Source: a bacterium
GTDB taxonomy: Bacteria; Bacillota; Clostridia; Oscillospirales; Acutalibacteraceae
DNA length: 19,547 bases
NCBI GenBank assembly: GCA_004560045.1
Contig: SFWF01000022.1
Coordinates: 1-19,547 of the forward strand
Direction: 5' to 3'
A model generated the notes under the pieces. The model did no database searches, was not told where the DNA came from, and saw only the letters and a program-made list of their open reading frames with translations. Shown one piece after another: positions 14,393-19,547 of the stretch. A program made the position numbers and the translations under genes. Numbering within the stretch: position 1 is the stretch's first letter; each line of letters begins with the position of its first letter.

Positions 14393-16288
14393 TTATTCCC
14401 CCACATTTTTACGGATGTATTTCTGATAAATCGTTACCGACATTCCGGGAATGGTAAGCTCAATCGAGTTTTCTTCCCCGTGCATCGGGATATTCTCCGA
14501 TTTTTTACCCTTTAAGGTCCTTTCGGTATGGCCTCCGAAGGCCTCCCAATCGGAACAGAACACCGTTTTATAGGATCCGGCCTCGGGGACGCCTATGCGG
14601 TAGTTGTCTCTTCTTACGGGAACAAAATTGCAGACTACTATCAGCTCGCCCTCGTCCTTGGACTTGCGCCTGAAGGAGATAATGCTCTGCTGATGATCCT
14701 CACCCGAGATCCACTGAAATCCTCTTTCGTCGAAATCGTACTGATAAAGGGCGGGGTTTTTAAGATAAAACTTATTTAAAGCCTTAACGAAGTCCTTGGT
14801 CACCCTATGCTTATCGTAGGAAAGAAGCAGCCAGTCCAGCTCCTTTTGATAGTCCCACTCGATAAACTGAGCAAATTCACTTCCCATAAAGAGAAGCTTT
14901 TTGCCGGGATGAGCCATAATATAGGTCAGATAAGCGCGGAAATTATCGAATTTCTGATCGTAATCGCCGGGCATTTTATTTATGAGGGAGCCCTTGCCGT
15001 GCACCACCTCGTCGTGAGAGATAGGAAGAATAAAGTTCTCGGCAAAGGCGTAGGTAAAGGAGAAGGTTATAAGGTTGTGCTCAAACTTTCGGTAGATGGG
15101 GTCTAAGGACTGATATCTCAGGGTATCGTTCATCCAGCCCATATTCCACTTAAAGTTGAAGCCGAGTCCTCCACAGGAGGCAGGCTTTGTGATCATTGGC
15201 CAGGCGGTAGACTCCTCCGCGATCATCATAACGCTTGGATTTGCGGCAAAGCAGGCCTCGTTAAGCCTTCTAAGGAATTCGATAGCCTCGATGTGCTGAT
15301 TCCCGCCGTACTGATTAAGGGCCCATTCGCCTTCATTTCGTCCGTAGTCGAGGTAGAGCATTGAGGCCACCGCATCGACTCTGAGTCCGTCGATATGGTA
15401 TTCTCTGAGGAACATACAGGCGGAGGATAGCAGGAAGTTCATTACCTCGACCTTGCCGTAATTGAATACGCAGGTTCCCCACTCCTTATGCTCACCGCGA
15501 CGGGGGTCGTCGTATTCATAGCAGCAGGTTCCGTCGAAACGGTAAAGGCCGTGCTGATCCTTCGGAAAATGCGCCGGTACCCAGTCGAGGATAACGCCGA
15601 TTCCCGCCCTATGGAAAATATCGACCATCTTTTTAAAGTCGTCGGGAGTTCCGTAGCGGGAGGTAGGGGCGAAATAGCCCGTTACCTGATAGCCCCAGGA
15701 GCCCGAGAAGGGATATTCGGTCATAGGCATAAACTCAACGTGGGTATAGCCCATATCCTTAACGTACTCGGATAGTTCCTCGGCCAGCTTTACGTAGTCG
15801 AAATTGGAGCCGTCCTCGTACTTTCGCCAGGATTCACAGTGAACCTCGTATATATTTATAGGAGAGGAATAAATATCGGAGGCTTTGACCTTGCTTCTCC
15901 ATCTTGCGTCTCCCCATTTATATGAGGTTCCGTCGTAGATACGGGAGGCGTTTTCGGGCGCAGTTTGAAAATGCCTTGCGTAGGGGTCGGACTTAAAGAC
16001 CGTTCGGCCCGCAAGGTCGGTTACGGCGTATTTATAGGTGTCGTAATTTTTGAGTCCCTCGATCTGCGCCTCCCAGATTCCCGAGGTCACCTTAAACATC
16101 GGGTTGGCCGAGCCGTCCCAGCCGTTAAAGTCGCCTACGACGCTGACGGCCGAGGCGTTGGGAGCCCAGACTCGGAAAATGACCTTATCGCCCACAAAAT
16201 GTGAGCCGAGTATTTCATAGGTGTCGGCGCAAAGACGGTCGTGAAAATAGGAGAGCCTTTCGCCTATCGTGCTGTTTGGATAAAACAT
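14393..16288 (-). CDS. glgB: 1,4-alpha-glucan branching enzyme
   Basis: Introduces alpha-1,6 branches into glycogen. The 631-residue protein has a CBM48 beta-sandwich (about 28-120, with FRVWAPNASAVSVVGDFNGW), a GH13 catalytic barrel and an all-beta C-terminus. Catalytic residues are visible: Asp305 in DGLRVDAV, Glu358 in MIAEEST and Asp426 in ISHDEVVHGKGSL. The ATG at 16288 has AGAGGTG five bases upstream; the adjacent TTG at 16291 is too close to that site. First gene of the glgB-glgC-glgD-glgA operon, behind its own promoter. Confidence 0.95.
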   Translation of the reverse strand: MFYPNSTIGERLSYFHDRLCADTYEILGSHFVGDKVIFRVWAPNASAVSVVGDFNGWDGSANPMFKVTSGIWEAQIEGLKNYDTYKYAVTDLAGRTVFKSDPYARHFQTAPENASRIYDGTSYKWGDARWRSKVKASDIYSSPINIYEVHCESWRKYEDGSNFDYVKLAEELSEYVKDMGYTHVEFMPMTEYPFSGSWGYQVTGYFAPTSRYGTPDDFKKMVDIFHRAGIGVILDWVPAHFPKDQHGLYRFDGTCCYEYDDPRRGEHKEWGTCVFNYGKVEVMNFLLSSACMFLREYHIDGLRVDAVASMLYLDYGRNEGEWALNQYGGNQHIEAIEFLRRLNEACFAANPSVMMIAEESTAWPMITKPASCGGLGFNFKWNMGWMNDTLRYQSLDPIYRKFEHNLITFSFTYAFAENFILPISHDEVVHGKGSLINKMPGDYDQKFDNFRAYLTYIMAHPGKKLLFMGSEFAQFIEWDYQKELDWLLLSYDKHRVTKDFVKALNKFYLKNPALYQYDFDERGFQWISGEDHQQSIISFRRKSKDEGELIVVCNFVPVRRDNYRIGVPEAGSYKTVFCSDWEAFGGHTERTLKGKKSENIPMHGEENSIELTIPGMSVTIYQKYIRKNVGE

Positions 16289-16313
16289 CAATTCACCTCT
16301 AAAGGATAGTTAC

Positions 16314-16330
16314 GGAAAGACAAACTTTCC
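16314..16330 (-). other. Small hairpin in the glgB leader
   Basis: GGAAAG and CTTTCC (6-bp arms, five-base loop) lie in the predicted 5' untranslated region about 25 bp upstream of glgB. No known riboswitch is recognised; the significance is unclear. Confidence 0.3.
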
Positions 16331-16339
16331 TTACCTATA

Positions 16340-16368
16340 ATATTACCAAATAATTTCAGATTTTGCAA
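16340..16368 (-). promoter_or_regulatory. Sigma-A promoter of the glg operon
   Basis: On the minus strand TTGCAA (16363-16368), a 17-bp spacer and TAATAT (16340-16345) precede glgB. The implied leader is about 45 nt. Confidence 0.6.
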
Positions 16369-16494
16369 GAGGCTTTTTGTGAAAGTTACAAAGCGGCAAA
16401 CAATTTTTTAGGTCCATTCTTGTTAAGATTGCACAAAATTCGACCGTTTCGTTCTTTTTGAGTTTTTAAACCCGTCAAAATTTGTTAAAATGTC

Positions 16495-16523
16495 TTGGCG
16501 AAAACGGATTTTTGTGGTATTAT
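16495..16523 (+). promoter_or_regulatory. Sigma-A promoter of the divergent-PAP2 gene
   Basis: TTGGCG (16495-16500), 17-bp spacer, TATTAT (16518-16523), with AAAGGAG at 16540 before the ATG at 16559. Confidence 0.65.
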
Positions 16524-16558
16524 AAGACTATTGTTTAAGGAAAGGAGAACCCCCGCCT

Positions 16559-17026
16559 ATGAAGTGGCTTTATGATCTGCTTTCAAATGAATATCTTATT
16601 ATCGGCGTTTCGTCCTGGCTTATTGCTCAGGTTTTAAAGACCATTCTTCACGCGGTCGTTAACCGAAAACTCGATATGTGGCGACTTGTCGGCGACGGCG
16701 GTATGCCAAGCGGTCACTCGGCAACGGTTACCTCTGTTGCGGTCGTAAGCGCCCTCGTTTACGGGCTCGGCTCCTTTGAATGTGCCATAAGCGTGGTGCT
16801 TGCTATCATCGTTTGTCACGATGCCTGCGGAGTAAGACGTGAGACCGGAAAGCAGGCGGTGCTTCTTAACGAGATAGCCGAGCTTATAAACAATCTCTCG
16901 ACCGACAAGCTTTCGGACGAGGTAAAGCTTAAGGTCTTCGTCGGTCATACCATTCCTCAGGTAATGGCGGGAATTCTTACCGGCGCCATTAACGCAACCG
17001 TGCTTCATTTCGCATTTTTTGCATAA
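16559..17026 (+). CDS. Divergent PAP2-family membrane protein
   Basis: A 155-residue integral membrane protein of the divergent-PAP2 (DUF212, YuiD-like) family, related to type-2 phosphatidic acid phosphatases; the substrate is not established. The phosphatase-like signatures GGMPSGHSA (47-55), HDACGVRRETGKQA (87-100) and GHTIPQV (129-135) are present. Three to four hydrophobic segments (about 12-32, 54-70, 76-90, 134-153) span the membrane. It is transcribed alone, divergent from glgB, and ends in a strong terminator. Confidence 0.88.
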   Translation: MKWLYDLLSNEYLIIGVSSWLIAQVLKTILHAVVNRKLDMWRLVGDGGMPSGHSATVTSVAVVSALVYGLGSFECAISVVLAIIVCHDACGVRRETGKQAVLLNEIAELINNLSTDKLSDEVKLKVFVGHTIPQVMAGILTGAINATVLHFAFFA

Positions 17027-17030
17027 AGTC

Positions 17031-17057
17031 ATCCCCACGGAATTTTTCCGTGGGGAT
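17031..17057 (+). terminator. Intrinsic terminator of the divergent-PAP2 gene
   Basis: A 12-bp stem (17031-17042 with 17046-17057, starting ATCCCCACGG) has a three-base loop and is followed by TTTTCTTG. It lies five bases past the stop. Confidence 0.85.
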
Positions 17058-17062
17058 TTTTC

Positions 17063-17091
17063 TTGACTTTTTGATATCTTTATGATATCAT
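17063..17091 (+). promoter_or_regulatory. Sigma-A promoter of the SPFH-RHH operon, with an inverted repeat
   Basis: TTGACT (17063-17068), 17-bp spacer, TATCAT (17086-17091). The inverted repeat TGATATC-n5-GATATCA (17072-17090) fills the spacer and most of the -10, so it could be an operator. GGAGG follows near 17109. Confidence 0.65.
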
Positions 17092-17122
17092 TTAAGTATC
17101 AAATTTATGGAGGTAACTTTTT

Positions 17123-18139
17123 ATGAACGAAAAAATACTGAATAATAAAAAGCACGGAATGTTGGCCCTTATACTTACTATCTTTCTTCTTTTGATCGGA
17201 GTTAATCTTGTTATTATCAGCGCTCTGCTTGAGGCGGTAAACACCGCCCTTTTCGTAGTGACACTCGTCGCGGGCATACTTATTCTGGCTTTAGGCTGGA
17301 TCCCGCTTGTAGGACTTAAGGTATTAAAGCCTCAGGAGGCCCTTGTGCTTACCCTTTTCGGTAAATATATCGGAACCATAAAGGGCGACGGCTTTTACTA
17401 TGTCAACCCCTTCTGTGTTGCGGTAAACCCCGCCGCAAAGACCAAGCTTAACCAAAGCGGCGACGTTTCAAACGGCAATTCTCTTACCAAGGCCCTTTCG
17501 GGAGGAAACGAGATCGAAATGGTAAACAAGCGGATCTCTCTTAAAATTATGACCCTTAACAACAACCGTCAGAAGATAAACGACTGCCTCGGAAACCCGA
17601 TAGAGATAGGCATTGCGGTCACCTGGCGCATCATCGACACCGCAAAGGCGGTATTTAACGTAGATAACTATAAGGAATTTTTATCGCTACAGTGCGACAG
17701 CGCACTTCGAAACATCGTTAGGATCTACCCCTACGACGTAGCACCCGGTATCGATACCACGGGTGACGGAGTTGCCGACGAGGGAAGCCTCCGCGGCTCA
17801 AGCGATATAGTTGCCGAGCGTATTCGCGCCGAAATTCAGAACCGCGTAAACGACGCGGGCATCGAGATAGTAGAGGCAAGAATAACCTATCTCGCCTACG
17901 CTACCGAAATTGCCGCCGTTATGCTTCAGCGTCAGCAGGCTTCGGCCATAATCGACGCCCGTAAGATGATAGTTGACGGCGCGGTCGGTATGGTGGAAAT
18001 GGCTCTCGACCGACTTAATGAGGGCGGAAAGGTACAGCTTGACGACGAAAGAAAGGCGGCAATGGTTTCCAACCTGCTGGTCGTGCTTTGCGGCAACCAC
18101 GACGCACAGCCGATAGTAAACTCGGGAAGCCTTTACTGA
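17123..18139 (+). CDS. SPFH/Band-7 domain membrane protein
   Basis: The 338-residue protein has two hydrophobic N-terminal segments (about 13-37 and 41-63) followed by an SPFH (stomatin/prohibitin/flotillin) domain starting at KPQEALVLTLFGKYIGTIKGDGF (69-91) and an alpha-helical tail rich in Gln, Ala and Glu (MLQRQQASAIIDARKM) typical of SPFH oligomers. Such proteins form membrane microdomain scaffolds or cages around proteases or transporters. The client is unknown. A Gly/Ser/Asn-rich insert (SGDVSNGNSLTKALSGGNE, 112-130) interrupts the domain. The gene is followed after four bases by a small RHH gene, so the two are coupled. Confidence 0.85.
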   Translation: MNEKILNNKKHGMLALILTIFLLLIGVNLVIISALLEAVNTALFVVTLVAGILILALGWIPLVGLKVLKPQEALVLTLFGKYIGTIKGDGFYYVNPFCVAVNPAAKTKLNQSGDVSNGNSLTKALSGGNEIEMVNKRISLKIMTLNNNRQKINDCLGNPIEIGIAVTWRIIDTAKAVFNVDNYKEFLSLQCDSALRNIVRIYPYDVAPGIDTTGDGVADEGSLRGSSDIVAERIRAEIQNRVNDAGIEIVEARITYLAYATEIAAVMLQRQQASAIIDARKMIVDGAVGMVEMALDRLNEGGKVQLDDERKAAMVSNLLVVLCGNHDAQPIVNSGSLY

Positions 18140-18143
18140 TAAA

Positions 18144-18344
18144 ATGAACGATAATCAGAAAAAACAGATCCCCCTACGGCTTTCACCTAAGCTCTACGCC
18201 GCGATAGCCGCCTGGGCAGAGGACGATTTCCGCTCGGTCAACGGGCAGATAGAGTATCTCCTCAGCGAATGTGTCCGTCAGAGGAAGAAAAACGGAAAAT
18301 ACGTTGGAGAAGAGATAGACCTCCCCCCTGAGCTCGATATTTAA
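18144..18344 (+). CDS. Arc-type ribbon-helix-helix protein
   Basis: A 66-residue protein with an Arc/MetJ-like fold: a beta strand (QIPLRLS, 8-14) followed by two helices (15-26 and 31-46, SVNGQIEYLLSECVRQ). Proteins of this type usually bind DNA as dimers. It sits four bases after the SPFH gene, and no toxin partner is present, so it is either an autoregulator of this operon or an SPFH-associated factor. The acidic C-terminus (EEIDLPPELD) is not part of the RHH fold. The terminator follows at once. Confidence 0.75.
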   Translation: MNDNQKKQIPLRLSPKLYAAIAAWAEDDFRSVNGQIEYLLSECVRQRKKNGKYVGEEIDLPPELDI

Positions 18345-18348
18345 AAGG

Positions 18349-18380
18349 AAAAGAGAATGTTCGAATGAACATTCTCTTTT
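18349..18380. terminator. Bidirectional terminator, copy 1 of a duplicated hairpin
   Basis: A 14-bp stem (18349-18362 with 18367-18380) and GAAT loop. T-rich on the plus strand (TTTTTTG) and on the minus strand (CTTTTCCTTTT), so it ends both the RHH gene and the convergent SLOG-like gene. The stem is identical to that at 19163-19194; only the loop differs. Confidence 0.85.
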
Positions 18381-18384
18381 TTGT

Positions 18385-18816
18385 TTATATATCATAAAGA
18401 TTTATTACCCTTTTTCCCGCTTTTTCGGCTAGGGCTTTAAACTGTGCGGCGCCGCCTATATTATGCTTCACGTATACCACGACCGTATCGGCGCGCTTTA
18501 GCATCCATTTATTGCGGTGAACAATTGCAAATTTCGGCGGTACGGTTTCCAAGCCTTCGGGGAAGATGCTTTCTTTATAGTCTATACCGAGTTCTTCCCT
18601 TTTCGGCAGGTAAGCCGGCACAACAGCGTAATTGATAATAGGATACTTCGTTTTAAGTTTTCGCAATTTTTTAAGCACTGTATAGTCAAATTTTCCGTTG
18701 TTGCCTACAAAAAAGTTATCAGCTCCGTATTTTTCAACAAGCATAATCAAAACGTCTTCTAAAACGCCGTCAATTTCATCAAAAATTTCTTTATGCCCGA
18801 AAAATGTTACCGTCAC
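18385..18816 (-). CDS. SLOG-like Rossmann-fold protein
   Basis: A 143-residue protein with motifs of the SLOG superfamily (the YpsA/DUF1273-like branch): FFGHK at the first strand (5-9), FFVGNNGKFD (35-44), the RNKWML-x3-AD-x2-VVYV block (101-116) and GGA (121-123) followed by a helix and strand ending GKRVINLY. SLOG proteins bind nucleotides or related ligands; the function of this one is not known. GTG at 18816 is the start because GAGAGGT is eight bases upstream. It is divergent from the XRE gene and its 3' end abuts the bidirectional terminator. Confidence 0.7.
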   Translation of the reverse strand: MTVTFFGHKEIFDEIDGVLEDVLIMLVEKYGADNFFVGNNGKFDYTVLKKLRKLKTKYPIINYAVVPAYLPKREELGIDYKESIFPEGLETVPPKFAIVHRNKWMLKRADTVVVYVKHNIGGAAQFKALAEKAGKRVINLYDI

Positions 18817-18840
18817 AATTTTTTACCTCTCATCCGAATT

Positions 18841-18856
18841 GCACCTATATAAGTGC
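18841..18856. promoter_or_regulatory. Candidate operator, near-palindrome
   Basis: GCACCTATATAAGTGC matches its own reverse complement at 14 of 16 positions. It lies at the predicted start of the SLOG-like transcript, between the two divergent genes, where the XRE protein could bind. This is inference. Confidence 0.45.
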
Positions 18857-18862
18857 ATAAAT

Positions 18863-18891
18863 ATCATAACACTCCCCTATAATTATGTCAA
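18863..18891 (-). promoter_or_regulatory. Sigma-A promoter of the SLOG-like gene
   Basis: On the minus strand a perfect TTGACA (18886-18891), a 17-bp spacer and TATGAT (18863-18868). A TATAAT on the plus strand (18878-18883) lies inside the spacer and may be the -10 of the XRE gene, though no good -35 goes with it. Confidence 0.75.
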
Positions 18892-18932
18892 ATACTTTTG
18901 CTCTCAAACGAGCACAACAAGGTGATTTGACT

Positions 18933-19163
18933 ATGAATCCTATAGTTGAAAAGAAAATAGGTGAAAATGTCCGTCGGCTTCGTATTAAAGCCGGTCTTAC
19001 CCAAGAAGCGCTTGCGGCCAAGCTTCAGCTTGAAGGCTGTGATATAACCCGAAGCGCCCTCGCAAAGATAGAGGTCGGACAAAGGCATTTATATCCCGAT
19101 GAAATTATACTCCTGTGCACGATACTTAAAACGACCTACGATGAAATCTTTAATCTAAAGTAA
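18933..19163 (+). CDS. XRE/Cro-CI-type helix-turn-helix regulator
   Basis: A 76-residue, single-domain HTH_3 protein. Helices run from KKIGENVRRLRIKAGLTQEALAAKLQ to the recognition segment ITRSALAKIEVGQR (38-51), ending TTYDEIFNLK. It lacks an extra sensor domain. ATG at 18933 is chosen because AAGGTG lies eight bases upstream; an in-frame ATG at 18885 would add 16 uncharacteristic residues. It probably regulates itself and the divergent SLOG-like gene. Confidence 0.85.
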   Translation: MNPIVEKKIGENVRRLRIKAGLTQEALAAKLQLEGCDITRSALAKIEVGQRHLYPDEIILLCTILKTTYDEIFNLK

Positions 19164-19194
19164 AAAGAGAATGTTCGGATGAACATTCTCTTTT
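19163..19194 (+). terminator. Intrinsic terminator, copy 2 of a duplicated hairpin
   Basis: A 14-bp stem (19163-19176 with 19181-19194) with loop GGAT and T run to 19197. The stem equals copy 1 at 18349-18380. Confidence 0.85.
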
Positions 19195-19220
19195 TTTGTT
19201 GGTTTTGGGTCAGGTTTGTG

Positions 19221-19547
19221 TGTTATCCCGTTTGGATTTGCTTAATAGGGCTTCCATCATCCACCAGGCGGCCAAAGGCCGCAATTAAATCCGTTTCCCT
19301 TTTGGAAACGGGTGAAATCCCTTACGGGATGAAATCACTGCGTGATGAAATCCACTGCGGCGGATGAAAGGGATTTGATTTCATTATACGTAAAAATTGG
19401 ATGTTATCCCGTTTGGATTTGTGGGGTAGGGCTTCCCTCATCCACCAGGCGGCCAAAGGCCGCAATTAAATCCGTTTCCTCTTTGGAAACGGGTGAAATC
19501 CCTTACGGGATGAAATCACTGCGTGATGAAATCCGCTGCGGCGGATG
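19221..19547. repeat. Tandem non-coding repeat, period about 181 bp, made of small hairpins
   Basis: Copy 1 begins at 19221 and copy 2 at 19402, both with TGTTATCCCGTTTGGATTTG; copy 2 runs off the window end. Each contains a GCGGCC-AAA-GGCCGC hairpin (19268-19282 in copy 1), a CCGTTTCC/GGAAACGG hairpin (19291-19311), and a row of short hairpins with GAA linkers: ATCCC-ttac-GGGAT (19317-19330), ATCAC-tgc-GTGAT (19334-19346) and an ATCC...GGAT pair (19350-19365). No gene is supported here. It fills the 3' flank of the XRE gene. Confidence 0.85.

Noticed and set aside
18144..18344. RHH protein as the antitoxin of a toxin-antitoxin pair
   Set aside because: No toxin gene adjoins it; its only partner is the SPFH gene.
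18349..19194. LexA/DinR boxes in the GTTC-n4-GAAC hairpin loops
   Set aside because: The order is reversed relative to the GAAC-n4-GTTC box, and both sites are terminators by position and T tract.
19221..19547. CRISPR array
   Set aside because: The repeat period is about 181 bp with the whole unit conserved, not short repeats with varying spacers, and no cas genes are nearby.

Overview
The window looks like a chromosome segment from a low-to-mid-GC Firmicute, most likely a gut clostridium of the Oscillospirales type. The signs are sigma-A promoters with 17-bp spacers, strong AGGAG/GAGGTG ribosome binding sites, a paired GlgC/GlgD ADP-glucose pyrophosphorylase, a meso-diaminopimelate dehydrogenase, and GC-rich intergenic repeats. 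Taxonomy is an inference from gene content and style; no rRNA or other decisive marker is present.

Layout. (1) 1-1524: the right part of an IS3-family insertion sequence (orfA cut by the window edge, orfB with a complete DDE triad, a programmed -1 frameshift site, a 30-bp perfect palindrome and a putative right inverted repeat). (2) 1546-4393, minus strand: a sugar-transfer-type ATP-grasp protein behind an Mrp/NBP35 Fe-S carrier ATPase, preceded by a three-repeat S1 RNA-binding protein. (3) 4506-8227: a membrane-anchored alpha/beta hydrolase (+), meso-DAP dehydrogenase (-) and a CocE/NonD-type hydrolase (+), with a bidirectional terminator and well-formed divergent promoters. (4) 8228-8613: a non-coding stretch with a 26-bp-arm inverted repeat and two terminators. 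(5) 8614-9455, minus: rplM-rpsI behind a perfect consensus promoter. (6) 9678-16288, minus: glgB-glgC-glgD-glgA followed by uppP, which has its own promoter. (7) 16559-18344, plus: a divergent-PAP2 membrane protein, then an SPFH/Band-7 membrane protein coupled to a small ribbon-helix-helix protein. (8) 18385-19163: a divergent pair, a SLOG-like Rossmann protein and an XRE-type regulator, with near-identical terminator hairpins at both outer ends. (9) 19221-19547: a tandem pair of ~181-bp non-coding units built from runs of tiny hairpins; the second runs off the window.

How the genes fit together. The glg cluster is a complete glycogen synthesis route: GlgC (with its non-catalytic partner GlgD) makes ADP-glucose, GlgA polymerises it, GlgB branches it. 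Ddh supplies meso-DAP (lysine and peptidoglycan) and UppP recycles the undecaprenyl carrier, so both feed the cell wall. RplM and RpsI are the conserved ribosomal pair. Most of the window is ordinary chromosomal backbone. The unusual material is in the repeats (palindrome at 1425, inverted repeat at 8275-8445, hairpin arrays at the right end) and in the small SLOG/XRE module. I saw no CRISPR array, tRNA, rRNA or phage genes.
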